The notes under the pieces are model-generated. The model saw nothing but the letters and a program-made list of their open reading frames with translations, made no database searches and had not been told where the DNA came from. A stretch of DNA of 64,000 nt from the NCBI GenBank assembly GCA_050744325.1, contig JBOGHK010000086.1:47718-111717 (forward strand). Reading direction: 5' to 3'. Origin of the DNA: DASXTK01 sp050744325. GTDB lineage: Bacteria; Actinomycetota; Acidimicrobiia; Acidimicrobiales; VFJN01. Made by a program: the position numbers and the translations under genes. Positions 45,403 to 54,072 of the stretch are shown in pieces (the stretch's first letter is position 1; every line of letters starts with the position of its first letter).

Positions 45403-46812
45403 GTGGGGGACGTCACCGTCGGCATCGACATCGGCACCACGGCGACCAAGGCCGTCGCGGCCGACGGCGACGGCACGGTCGTCGCCGCCGCGCGCGCCCG
45501 TCACGGAGTGGTCGTCGGCCCCGGGAGGCTGGAGCACGACGCCGCCCTTGCCTGGCATCGTGAGGTGACCGACGCGTTCCACGAAGTGGCCGCGGGCAAC
45601 ACCGTGCACGGCGTCGCGGTCGCGGCCATGGTCCCGTCGCTGACCGCCGTCGACGCGGCCGGGTGCCCGTGCGGCCCTGGCCTCCTCTACGGCGACGCAC
45701 GGGGGGACGGCACGCCGGGCGAGAGCCCCGCCTCGTCGGGCGAAGCGGTCGGGTTCCTCCGCTGGCTGGCGGTCCACGCGCCTGACGCCGGGGGGTTCTG
45801 GCCGGCGCAGGCAGTCGCGAACCACGCCCTGTGCGGCCGGGCGGCGGTCGACTATGCGACGGCGTTCTGCGCCGCGCCGCTGTTCGACGGAACGGGCTGG
45901 GACGTCGACGTCGTGCGCGCCGCGGGCGTGCGGACGGACCAGCTCCCGGAGGTGGTCACCGACCTCGGCCCGATCGGCCGTGTGGGACAGGACGGCCCGG
46001 TCGTCGGCGCCGGCACCATCGACGCGCTCGCTGCCCAGCTGGTGGCTGGTGCAGAGGAGCCGGGTGACGTCCTGGTCGTGCTCGGCGCCACGTTGATCGC
46101 CTGGCTCGTCGTGCCCGACTGGGTCGAACGCCCTGGGCTGTGGACGGTCCCGCACACCGCGCCGGGCTTGTGCCTGGTCGGGGGCGCGAGCAACGCCGGC
46201 GGTCTGTTCGTCGACTGGGCCCGCAGCGTGGTGGCCGACGCCGAGCCTGTGGCCGAGCCGGGCGCCGGGCGGGGCAGGCTGGACCCCCACGACGTGCCCT
46301 GCTGGCTGCCCTACGTTCGGGGCGAGCGGACGCCGCTGCACCGGGCGGACCTGCGGGCCGAGCTGTCCGGCCTGCACCTGGGCCACGGCCCGTCCGCCGT
46401 GCATCGGGCCACCTACGAGGCGCCGGGGTTCGTGGTGCGGCGCTTCCTCGACCTGGCCGGCGGGTCGTCGCCGGCGCGGCGTATCCGGGCGGTCGGGGGC
46501 GGGACCCGGTCGACGGCCTGGATGGAGGCACTGGCCGATGTGACCGGGCTGCCCGTCGAGGTCGCCGCCGAGCCGGATGCGACCGCGTTGGGCACGGCGT
46601 TCCTCGCTCGGTGCGCCGCCGGGTTGGAGGCCGATCCGACGGACGCTCGGCGATGGGCACGCACCGGCGCGACCGTCGACCCCGACCCGGCATGGGCGGC
46701 CGCGTGCGACGAGCGGTACCAGCAGTTCGTCGTTCGGACGGCTGCAGCGACGGCTCAGCGCAACGTCGTCGCCGAACGGCTCCTGGGGCTGCCACGAGAC
46801 GCCAACTTCTAG
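45403..46812 (+). CDS. FGGY-family carbohydrate kinase-like protein
   Basis: The 469-residue protein has the ASKHA phosphate-1 motif VGIDIGTTATKAVAADGDG, the middle LVVLGATLIAWL region, and the C-terminal RIRAVGGGTRSTAWMEALAD and LPVEVAAEPDATALGTAFLA typical of xylulokinase-like FGGY kinases. It would phosphorylate a polyol or sugar-like substrate. GTG 45403 follows GGGGGACC. Its presence in a CoA-thioester catabolic island under the same operator is unusual. It is followed 9 nt later by an AhpD/CMD-like gene. Confidence 0.87.
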   Translation: MGDVTVGIDIGTTATKAVAADGDGTVVAAARARHGVVVGPGRLEHDAALAWHREVTDAFHEVAAGNTVHGVAVAAMVPSLTAVDAAGCPCGPGLLYGDARGDGTPGESPASSGEAVGFLRWLAVHAPDAGGFWPAQAVANHALCGRAAVDYATAFCAAPLFDGTGWDVDVVRAAGVRTDQLPEVVTDLGPIGRVGQDGPVVGAGTIDALAAQLVAGAEEPGDVLVVLGATLIAWLVVPDWVERPGLWTVPHTAPGLCLVGGASNAGGLFVDWARSVVADAEPVAEPGAGRGRLDPHDVPCWLPYVRGERTPLHRADLRAELSGLHLGHGPSAVHRATYEAPGFVVRRFLDLAGGSSPARRIRAVGGGTRSTAWMEALADVTGLPVEVAAEPDATALGTAFLARCAAGLEADPTDARRWARTGATVDPDPAWAAACDERYQQFVVRTAAATAQRNVVAERLLGLPRDANF

Positions 46813-46821
46813 TGTGACCCC

Positions 46822-47220
46822 GTGAGTGAGCACTGGACGTTCCGATGGGAGGCGCCGGTCCACGAGGCGTTCCCGGCCCTTCATGCCGCACAGAGCGCGT
46901 GGTTGTCCGAGGTCGACGAGCTGGCTGCACCGGACCGCAAGACACGCGAGCTGATCCGACTGGTGTGCAACGTGGCGCTGCGCAGCGGGCTGGGAGTCGA
47001 ACGGCACGCGGGGCTCGCCGCCGAGTACGGCGCGCGGTGGGACGAGGTGCTCGGCGCGCTGCTGTTGACGACTCCCAGCTTCGGCGTGCTGCCGGCCGCC
47101 GAGATGATCGGCGCCGCACGACGCGGGTTCGACGCGGCCGTCGAACGCGTCGCCGACGACGACGAGGACGTCGAGCCGGCGCCCCCCGGTGCTCCCGACG
47201 AGGCCGCCGATGCCGACTGA
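46822..47220 (+). CDS. Carboxymuconolactone decarboxylase/AhpD-like protein lacking the CxxC motif
   Basis: A 132-residue protein with the CMD-family helix pattern (APDRKTRELIRLVCNVALRS, GVERHAGLAAEYGARWDEVL). The redox CxxC of AhpD-type members is absent: the position reads SGLGVERHA. A decarboxylase or lyase-like role, or a structural one, is more likely than peroxidase activity. The C-terminus is acidic and Pro/Ala-rich. GTG start. The last 11 bp overlap the start of the next acyl-CoA dehydrogenase, so the two are translationally coupled. Confidence 0.7.
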   Translation: MSEHWTFRWEAPVHEAFPALHAAQSAWLSEVDELAAPDRKTRELIRLVCNVALRSGLGVERHAGLAAEYGARWDEVLGALLLTTPSFGVLPAAEMIGAARRGFDAAVERVADDDEDVEPAPPGAPDEAADAD

Positions 47221-48379
47221 TCCGGCCGTCGCCGACGAGCTGGTCGCGACGATCCGTGAGTGGGTGCGCAAGGATGTCGTGCCCGTCGCATCCGACTACG
47301 AGCACGCTGACAGGTATCCCGAGGCGCTGGTCGACCAGATGCGGGCCTTCGGCCTGTTCGGCGCCAAGGTGCCCGAGGCCTATGGCGGCATCGGTCTCGA
47401 CACCGTCACCTACGCCCGGCTGATGGAGGAGCTGGCCTACGGCTGGATGTCGTTGGCCGGCGTGCTCAACACCCACACCATCCTGGTCACCCTGCTGGTC
47501 CGCCACGGCACCGACGAGCAGCGGGCCACCCTCCTGCCGATTTTGGCGACCGGCGAGGTGCGGGGCGCGTTCTCGCTCTCCGAGCCCGACGCCGGCAGCG
47601 ATGCCGCGGCTCTGCGCTGTCGCGCCACGCCGGACGGCGACGAGTACGTGCTGGACGGCACGAAGATGTGGGTGACCAACGGCGAGCGCGCCGGGTTGGT
47701 GGCGTTGGCGGCGCGCACCCCCGAGGGCATCACATGTTTCGTCGTGGCCAAGGAACCGGGCCCACGCTCGGGCGGGATCTCCGTCTCGAAGACCATCGGC
47801 AAGCTCGGCTACAAGGGCATCGAGACCGTCGAGATGGTCTACGACGGCCACCGGGTGCCGGCCTCGGCCGTGCTCGGCGGCCAGGACGGCGTGGGGCGGG
47901 GCCTCCAGTTCGTCCTCGGTGCCCTCGAGGTGGGGCGGGTCAACATCGCTGCTCGGGCGGTCGGCGTCGGTCGGGCGGCGTTCGACGCCGCCATGCGCTA
48001 CGCCCACCAGCGCGAGACGTTCGGGGTGCCGATCCACCAACACCAGGCGATCCGGTTCAAGTTGGCGGACATGGCGACCCGGCTCGAAGCCGCCAAGCTC
48101 CTCACCCGCCAGGCGGCCGAGATGGTCGACGCCGGCGACCGGGCCGACGTGGAGGCCGGCATGGCCAAGCTGTTCGCCTCGGAGACGGCGCTGGAGCTGA
48201 GCACCGAGGCGATGCGGATCCACGGCGGCTACGGCTACACGACCGAGCTGCCCGTCGAGCGCTACTACCGCGACGCGCCGCTGATGATCATCGGCGAGGG
48301 CACCAACGAGATCCAGCGGCTGGTCATCGCGCGCGGTCTGCTACGGCGCTGGTCCGGCGGCGGAGGCAGCGGGAGCTGA
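47210..48379 (+). CDS. Acyl-CoA dehydrogenase (classical homotetramer type)
   Basis: The 389-residue protein is a canonical acyl-CoA dehydrogenase: GAFSLSEPDAGSDAAALRCR, YVLDGTKMWVTNGERAGLVA, HQRETFGVPIHQHQAIRFKL and YYRDAPLMIIGEGTNEIQRL. Unlike the other five in the window it keeps Glu directly before GTNEIQ (the MCAD-type base), so it should be active alone, probably on a short or branched acyl-CoA. It is the last gene of the FGGY kinase operon. ATG 47210 overlaps the CMD-like gene by 11 bp. Confidence 0.93.
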   Translation: MPTDPAVADELVATIREWVRKDVVPVASDYEHADRYPEALVDQMRAFGLFGAKVPEAYGGIGLDTVTYARLMEELAYGWMSLAGVLNTHTILVTLLVRHGTDEQRATLLPILATGEVRGAFSLSEPDAGSDAAALRCRATPDGDEYVLDGTKMWVTNGERAGLVALAARTPEGITCFVVAKEPGPRSGGISVSKTIGKLGYKGIETVEMVYDGHRVPASAVLGGQDGVGRGLQFVLGALEVGRVNIAARAVGVGRAAFDAAMRYAHQRETFGVPIHQHQAIRFKLADMATRLEAAKLLTRQAAEMVDAGDRADVEAGMAKLFASETALELSTEAMRIHGGYGYTTELPVERYYRDAPLMIIGEGTNEIQRLVIARGLLRRWSGGGGSGS

Positions 48380-48411
48380 GCTGGTGCATTCCCGCCTTCG
48401 GCCTCACGGCA

Positions 48412-49125
48412 CTAGCTGCGGAGGAAGGCCGTGGCGTGGTCGTCGATGTCGTCGGTGGCACCGGACCAGACGACCTCTCCGGTGTCCAGCACCACTACCC
48501 GGTCGGCAAAGGCCAGCGCTCGCCCAAGGTGCTGCTCGACCACCACGATGCTGGTCCCGCGTTCGCGCACCTGGCCCAGCACGTCGTAGACCTCCTGCAC
48601 CACCCGTGGCGCAAGGCCAAGCGACAGCTCGTCGGCGATCAACAGCGTCGGCCGCACGACCAGCACCCGGGCGAGGGTCAGGAACCGCTGCTCGCCACCC
48701 GACAGCGAGCCCGCGACCTGGTGGCGTCGCTCACGAAGCCGCTCGAACAGGTCATAGGCCTCCTCGAGCGCTTGTGCGACGCCTGATCGACCGAACGCCG
48801 AACGGAACGCCAGCGTCAGGTTCTCCTCGACCGTGAGCGACGCGAACACCGAGCGGCCCTCGTTGGCGTGCGCGACGCCCCGTCGGGCCAACACGTGGGG
48901 CCCGGCGCCGGTGACGTCGTCGCCGGCCAGCCGGACGCGACCGCTCGTCGGTGCAAGCAGGCCCGAGCAGACCCGCGCCACAGTCGTCTTCCCAGCACCG
49001 TTGGGACCGACCAGGGCGACCGCGCTGTTCGGCGCCACGGTGAGGCTGACGTCGAACAACGCCCTGAATGGCCCGTAGCCGGCACTCACCTGGTCCAACC
49101 CGAGGACCTCGGGCGCGGCGCTCAT
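48412..49125 (-). CDS. livF: Branched-chain amino acid-type ABC transporter ATPase LivF
   Basis: A 237-residue ABC ATPase with Walker A LVGPNGAGKTTVARVCSG, signature GSLSGGEQRFLTLARVLVVR and Walker B TLLIADELSLGLAP, the LivF pattern. It powers import with LivG, the fused permease and the binding lipoprotein. ATG 49125 overlaps the livG stop by 4 bp. Last gene of the operon from operator site 8. Such importers in catabolic islands often carry carboxylates rather than amino acids. Confidence 0.92.
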   Translation of the reverse strand: MSAAPEVLGLDQVSAGYGPFRALFDVSLTVAPNSAVALVGPNGAGKTTVARVCSGLLAPTSGRVRLAGDDVTGAGPHVLARRGVAHANEGRSVFASLTVEENLTLAFRSAFGRSGVAQALEEAYDLFERLRERRHQVAGSLSGGEQRFLTLARVLVVRPTLLIADELSLGLAPRVVQEVYDVLGQVRERGTSIVVVEQHLGRALAFADRVVVLDTGEVVWSGATDDIDDHATAFLRS

Positions 49126-49889
49126 GGTTCGGTCCCCAGATACGCGGTGCGAACCTCGGGGTCGTCCAGGACGGTCGCGGTCGGCCCGTCGGCCACCAGG
49201 CGCCCGGCGTCGAGCACGTAGAGCCGCTCGGCGAGTTTGCGGACCAGCGGGACGTCGTGCTCGATGAGCAGTATCGCGACGCCCGAGGCATCGCGCACCT
49301 GAGCGAGCACGTCCGCCATCGCCTCGGCCTCCCGCCGGTCGAGGCCGGACGACGGCTCGTCGAGGAACAGCAGCGCGGGGTCGCAAGCCAGCGCCCGCGC
49401 CAGCTCGAGGGCCCGGGCCTGGCCCAGTGTGAGTGCCTCCACCGGCCTGTCGACGTCGCTACTCAGCCCGACGATGTCGACGATGTCATCGATGAGCTCA
49501 CGGTCGGCGGTGTGCGGAGCGCTCTGGCCCACGAGGTCACGCCACAGCCGGGCACGCCGGCTGCGGGCCTGCACGGCGACGAGGACATGCTCGCCGACGG
49601 TCATGCCCGCGAACAGCTCGACGCGCTGGAAGGTCCGAGCCAGGCCGAGGCGGGCGCGTTGGCTACCGGAGAGGCCGCCCAGCTTGTGCCCACGGAACGA
49701 GACATCGCCCCGGTCGGGTGTTAGGCGGCCCGTCAGGCAGTCGAACAGCGTGGTCTTCCCCGCCCCGTTCGGGCCGATGAGGCCGACGCACTGGCCTGGC
49801 CCGACCTCGATGCGCACGTCGTCGAGTGCCCGGATTCCCGCGAACCGCTTGCTGATGCCCGTGGCTTGGAGCAGCAGGCCCTCGCTCAT
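49122..49889 (-). CDS. livG: Branched-chain amino acid-type ABC transporter ATPase LivG
   Basis: The 255-residue ATPase has Walker A LIGPNGAGKTTLFDCLTG, the LivG-specific LARTFQRVELFAGMTVGEHV, the signature EALTLGQARALELARALA and Walker B ALLFLDEPSSGLDRREAE. It forms the ATPase heterodimer with LivF. It overlaps the fused permease stop by 4 bp. The signature is LTLGQ rather than LSGGQ, which is within the variation of this subfamily. Confidence 0.93.
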   Translation of the reverse strand: MSEGLLLQATGISKRFAGIRALDDVRIEVGPGQCVGLIGPNGAGKTTLFDCLTGRLTPDRGDVSFRGHKLGGLSGSQRARLGLARTFQRVELFAGMTVGEHVLVAVQARSRRARLWRDLVGQSAPHTADRELIDDIVDIVGLSSDVDRPVEALTLGQARALELARALACDPALLFLDEPSSGLDRREAEAMADVLAQVRDASGVAILLIEHDVPLVRKLAERLYVLDAGRLVADGPTATVLDDPEVRTAYLGTEP

Positions 49890-51865
49890 GTCGCGCTCGC
49901 TGCCCCGACCTCGACCGGACGCCGCGTACCGCGGCGCTGCAGCAGTCGCAGCACGGCGGACGTGTTCGCCTCGATCACGCCCTCCGGATGGCGGACGTAG
50001 GTGAGGGCCCCCAGCCCGAACAGCACGAACGTCAACCCGCCCGCCCAGTCGTCCGGCACCAGTGGCGCCCTGTGGAGCAGCTCGGGCAAGAGATAGAAGG
50101 CCAGCCCGGCGGTGATCGCCGCCTGCACCGAGCGCGCCCCCATCGTCACCACCAGCACCACCCACACCAGGCCGAAGAAGAACTGGAAGCTCTGGTTGTA
50201 GTTGGCCGAGCCGTTCCACGAGGCCGTCAGCCCGCCACCGAAGCCGGCGATGCCAGCGGCGAGCGCGAACGCGACCACCCGCTGCCGCAGTGGGCTGATC
50301 CCGACAGCGACCGCCGCGCTCTCGCTGCCGCGCAGGGCGTCGAGGAACCTGCCGGTCGTCCCCTCCCGGACCAGCAGCACCATGCCGCCGACCAGAGCCA
50401 GGGAGACTGCGGCGAACAGGAAGAACGCCCGGTCCTCGCCGAGGTCGATGCCCAGCAGCAGTGGGCGGGGCACGTCGATGGGCGTGCTTCCACCCGAGAC
50501 CCAGTCCAACGGGACCAGCACGTTCTCGAACATCAACGCGAAGGCCAGGGTGGCCAAGGTGAGATAGATGCCTTCGAGCCGCAAGAGGGGGATCGCCAGC
50601 AGTGCGCCCGCCACAGCAGCCACTGCGGCGCCGGCCAGCATCGCCACCAGGACCGGGGCGCCCGTGGCGTCGACCAGCTGAGCCGTGGCGAAGGCGCCGA
50701 TCGCGGCGAAGGTCGCCTGGCACAGCGACACCATGCCGCCGACCCCAGTGAGGACGACGAAGGAGAGCAGGATCACGGCGAGCACCAGGCCGCTGGTCAC
50801 CAGCTGGCGCCAGAACCCGTCGAGCACGAAGTACCCGGCCAGCAGCCCGGCGACGCAGGCGACGATGGCGACGGCGTGGGTGCTGAGGGTGAGCGACTGG
50901 GCCCGCCAGGCACTCGGCGGCGCGGGTGGCGGCGGGTCGACACCGGCCAGAGGATCGGACGCCACGGATTCGCCGAGCCGCGGCGGTCGCAACAACAACA
51001 GCACGAACAGCACCACGAACGGGAGGGCTGGGCGCAGCCCCGTGGCCAGCACACTGTCGGTGGGCAGGACGCCGGCCAGCACAGCTTGGAGCACCCCGAG
51101 GCCGATGCCGCCCGCGAACGCCAGAGGGACGCTCACGAGACGTCCGACGACGCACGCGGCCAGCGCGGCGACGAGCAAGGTGAAGAAGTCGATCGGCACC
51201 AGCGCGGCGAACAGCGGGGCGAGGAGCACGCCGGTCAATCCGGCGAGCGTGCTGGACAGGGCCCAGGCGGCCATCGCCGTCCGATCGGCGTCGATCCCCG
51301 ACAGCTGGGCCATACGGGTGCTCTCCACCACCGCGCGCATCCGCAGCCCCAGTGCCGACCAGCGGAGCAGCACGGTCAGACCGATCGCCACGACGATCGC
51401 GCCGAGGATCGTGACCACCTGCCCTGCGTCGAGCACGAAGCGGCTGCCCTGGGGCCACAGCCACTCGTCGGGCCGTTCCACATACCACAGCGGCGGCGGA
51501 TTGGTGCGTGGGCCGTCGCCCAGCAGCAGCCGCACGATCTCGGGCACCGCCACCAGCAGGCCCAACGACGTGACGATGCGGGCGAGCGGGGGCGCAGTCC
51601 GGAGGTGGCGGAACAGCACCCGCTCCAACAGGAGCCCGAGTAGGGGCGCGACCAGCCCGATGGCCACCAGAGCGGCCGGGAGCAGCGGCCACTCCTGGTC
51701 CTTGCGCACCACGTAGAACACAGCCGCCGACACGTACGCCTGCGCGGCGAAGGCCAGGTTGAACACGCCCGCCGTGCGATAGGTCAGCACCAGCCCCACG
51801 GCGAGCAGGGCGAAGACGCAGCCGATCGGCAGCCCCCGGACGGCGTACTCGACGACGTCACCCAT
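49886..51865 (-). CDS. Fused LivH-LivM ABC permease
   Basis: A 659-residue membrane protein joins both Liv permeases in one chain. The first half (about 1-300) is LivH-like (YAVRGLPIGCVFALLAVGLV, GVFNLAFAAQAYVSA, ALGLRMRAVVESTRMAQLSG). The second (about 330-630) is LivM-like (LTGVGGMVSLCQATFAAIGA, LRLEGIYLTLATLAFALMFE). A Pro-rich linker (SDPLAGVDPPPPAPPSAW) lies between. Fusion fixes a 1:1 permease ratio. It starts 20 bp downstream of the binding-lipoprotein stop and overlaps livG by 4 bp. Confidence 0.92.
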   Translation of the reverse strand: MGDVVEYAVRGLPIGCVFALLAVGLVLTYRTAGVFNLAFAAQAYVSAAVFYVVRKDQEWPLLPAALVAIGLVAPLLGLLLERVLFRHLRTAPPLARIVTSLGLLVAVPEIVRLLLGDGPRTNPPPLWYVERPDEWLWPQGSRFVLDAGQVVTILGAIVVAIGLTVLLRWSALGLRMRAVVESTRMAQLSGIDADRTAMAAWALSSTLAGLTGVLLAPLFAALVPIDFFTLLVAALAACVVGRLVSVPLAFAGGIGLGVLQAVLAGVLPTDSVLATGLRPALPFVVLFVLLLLRPPRLGESVASDPLAGVDPPPPAPPSAWRAQSLTLSTHAVAIVACVAGLLAGYFVLDGFWRQLVTSGLVLAVILLSFVVLTGVGGMVSLCQATFAAIGAFATAQLVDATGAPVLVAMLAGAAVAAVAGALLAIPLLRLEGIYLTLATLAFALMFENVLVPLDWVSGGSTPIDVPRPLLLGIDLGEDRAFFLFAAVSLALVGGMVLLVREGTTGRFLDALRGSESAAVAVGISPLRQRVVAFALAAGIAGFGGGLTASWNGSANYNQSFQFFFGLVWVVLVVTMGARSVQAAITAGLAFYLLPELLHRAPLVPDDWAGGLTFVLFGLGALTYVRHPEGVIEANTSAVLRLLQRRGTRRPVEVGAASAT

Positions 51866-51885
51866 CGCTCAGGCCGCCATCACGC

Positions 51886-53199
51886 TCAGTCCGAGGTGGT
51901 TCCTTCGGGAATGCCCTCGGCCTCTCGATCGAGACAGACGAACGGCTCGCCCGGCACCCCCGGCACGGGCACGAACTCGTCGCCCTCGATGCGGGACAAC
52001 GCGACGCACGAGGGGTCAGGCGACTCGGTGTGCGCGCGGGTCCAGTCCACACCACCCAAGAGGCCGTCGGCGTCCCAATCGGTCAGTTGGTTGATGGCGT
52101 CGATGACCTTCTGCTGCGTGAAGCCCGGCCCGGCCTCGCGGAGCCCTTCGACCAACAGCGCAGCGCTGAGCCAGCCGTTCATCGAGTTCTCGGTGGGCTC
52201 GCCGCCGGTGCGCTCCATCCACTCCAGGTAATCCTGCAGCCCCGCCGGCGGCTCCTCGACCTCGAACGGAGCGAAGAACGTGAGCACATATGAGCCCTGG
52301 AACAGGTCGCCGAACTCGTCGAGCAGTCCCTGGTCGTAGCCGTTGGGAAGGTATTGCACAGCGTCGAGCGACTGACGCCGCATCTCGCGGGCCAGCGCCA
52401 CGACCCCCTGCAGGTCCATGCAGGTCATCACCAGGTCGACGCCTTCGTCCTTCATCCGCGACACCTGCACCGACAGGTCGGCCACGCCGTAGGTGAGCGA
52501 CTTGTCGCTGAAGGCCACGGTAGGAGCGCCTGGCTCCTGGTAGGTCTCGAACGACCGCTCGATGCCCGTGGCGCAGTCGGCGGATTGCGGCACGTTGTAC
52601 GCCAACAGCCCGATCCGGCTGGCCTCGGCCAGGTCGGCGACGTACGGAGTGACCGGGCTGGCGCAACCGAAGCAGAGGAACGATCCGTTCTGGCCGAACA
52701 GGTTCTCGCGGGGGTCTTCCGACGTCCCCTCCCATTCAGGGTTCAAGGTCCACCCGAAGGTCGGCATGTTCGCGTCGACCAGCTCGTCGGCCCCGGTGAA
52801 CAACAGCGACGCGACCGGAAGGACCGCGAACACGTCGTCCTGAGTCAAGAGCGCCTGGACGGCAGCGTCGTTGTTGGCCACCTGGTCGTCGTGCTCGGCC
52901 GCGAGGACCAGCTCGCGACCGTGGACGCCGCCGTCCTCGTTGACCATCGCGAAGTACGCCTCGACGCCGTCGAAGGCCTCGCCGAACTTGCCGTCCAGCG
53001 GGTTGGTGGTCGACGCGACCCCACCCACGTGAATCTCGGTGTCGGTGACGCCGGGCGCGTCGACAGCCTCGACCTCGCCATCGGCATCGTCGGCTGCGTC
53101 GTCCGAGCCCCCCGAACCACCAGACTCGCTGGAGTTGCCACACCCCGCGGCCACCAGGCACATCACGATGGCCGCCGCCCATGGGTTTCCTGCTCGCAC
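51886..53199 (-). CDS. Substrate-binding lipoprotein of Liv-type ABC importer
   Basis: The 437-residue precursor has a lipoprotein signal (PWAAAIVMCLVAAGC, lipid-modified Cys20), an acidic Ser/Gly linker and a type-1 periplasmic-binding fold (GVTDTEIHVGGVASTTNPLD, VFAVLPVASLLFTGADELVD). It would deliver ligand to the fused permease. GTG 53199 has GGGGGGA upstream. It leads the four-gene importer operon, 59 bp from operator site 8. The ligand is unknown; the island points to a hydrophobic carboxylate. Confidence 0.9.
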   Translation of the reverse strand: MRAGNPWAAAIVMCLVAAGCGNSSESGGSGGSDDAADDADGEVEAVDAPGVTDTEIHVGGVASTTNPLDGKFGEAFDGVEAYFAMVNEDGGVHGRELVLAAEHDDQVANNDAAVQALLTQDDVFAVLPVASLLFTGADELVDANMPTFGWTLNPEWEGTSEDPRENLFGQNGSFLCFGCASPVTPYVADLAEASRIGLLAYNVPQSADCATGIERSFETYQEPGAPTVAFSDKSLTYGVADLSVQVSRMKDEGVDLVMTCMDLQGVVALAREMRRQSLDAVQYLPNGYDQGLLDEFGDLFQGSYVLTFFAPFEVEEPPAGLQDYLEWMERTGGEPTENSMNGWLSAALLVEGLREAGPGFTQQKVIDAINQLTDWDADGLLGGVDWTRAHTESPDPSCVALSRIEGDEFVPVPGVPGEPFVCLDREAEGIPEGTTSD

Positions 53200-53258
53200 G
53201 GTCCCCCCAAAGTGACGAACCCGCTTCTACCGGGCTGCCGTACCCTAACAACAAAGCC

Positions 53259-53272
53259 TGACATCTGCGTCA
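53259..53272. promoter_or_regulatory. TetR-type operator, site 8
   Basis: TGACATCTGCGTCA overlaps the stop codon of the upstream TetR gene and lies 59 bp before the binding-lipoprotein start at 53199. It is the most distant site from a start codon among those serving a single gene, so the importer mRNA probably has a short leader. Confidence 0.75.
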
Positions 53273-53950
53273 GGTCCCGGCGCGGTCGCCGAACAGCGTC
53301 GACCACACCCCCTCGGTGAGGGCGTCGAGCACCTCGGCCTCGGTGGCGAGCACCTGGCGGGCGAGGACGAAGAAGCTGAACCGTTCGATCATGGCCACGA
53401 GAGCGAGCGCGGTGACCTGAGGATCGGTGGGCACGTCGGGTATCCGTGCGACCCGCTCGGCTATCGCACCAGCGAACCGCCCCAGCACGTCGGCCCCGAG
53501 CCGACCCGGTTCGGTGGCTTCGAGCTCCGCGGCGGTCCACGCTCGCAGGAGCGGACCGTAGTGCCGGTAGAGATCGAGGAACGTCGCCAACCACGCCCCG
53601 AGCCTGCGCCGAGCCGCAGGCGTGGGCTCGAGCTCGCCCAGGTCGTCGACCAGCGCTGTCAGTTCGTCGCCGACGTCGAGCGCCAGCCGCCGGAACAGGT
53701 CTTCCTTGTTCGAGAAGTACAGGTAGAAGGTGCCGTGGCTGGTGCGCGCGACCTTGACGATGTCGTCGACCCGTGCCGCGTGATAGCCGCTGCGTCCGAA
53801 CACCTCGATGCCCGCGTCGAGCAGCCTGCGGACCGTCCGTTCGCCCTGAGCCCGCAGTTGCCGCTTCTCGGCGGGTGTGCCGGGGCGGCCGGGGGCGCGG
53901 CGCGCCCCGGCGTCGCGGTCGGTGGGGACAGCCGGCGGCCGGCGAGACAC
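53270..53950 (-). CDS. TetR-family regulator 1 of the island
   Basis: A 226-residue TetR protein. The helix-turn-helix at about residues 56-86 (YHAARVDDIVKVARTSHGTF then YLYFSNKEDLFRRLA) is nearly identical to that of the TetR at 58760, including the whole recognition helix, whereas the C-terminal ligand domains differ. I infer that both bind TGACR-N4-YGTCA and release it on binding an acyl-CoA or the free substrate. GTG 53950 is divergent from the P450; operator site 9 lies between them, so autoregulation is likely. Confidence 0.9.
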   Translation of the reverse strand: MSRRPPAVPTDRDAGARRAPGRPGTPAEKRQLRAQGERTVRRLLDAGIEVFGRSGYHAARVDDIVKVARTSHGTFYLYFSNKEDLFRRLALDVGDELTALVDDLGELEPTPAARRRLGAWLATFLDLYRHYGPLLRAWTAAELEATEPGRLGADVLGRFAGAIAERVARIPDVPTDPQVTALALVAMIERFSFFVLARQVLATEAEVLDALTEGVWSTLFGDRAGT

Positions 53951-53997
53951 TCGATGACTCTACCGAGCCTTCGTCGTCGCTCGTGTGGCCAGTTCTC

Positions 53998-54011
53998 TGA
54001 CATAGACGTCA
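53998..54011. promoter_or_regulatory. TetR-type operator, site 9
   Basis: TGACATAGACGTCA lies between the divergent TetR 1 gene (start 53950, 47 bp) and the P450 gene (start 54073, 61 bp). It links the regulator to its own promoter and to the P450 operon. Confidence 0.8.
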
Positions 54012-54072
54012 GGGAATCGCTACCCTCGGATCGAGACTGCGCCTTGCACCCGAGGGCACGGAGGTGGGCCGC

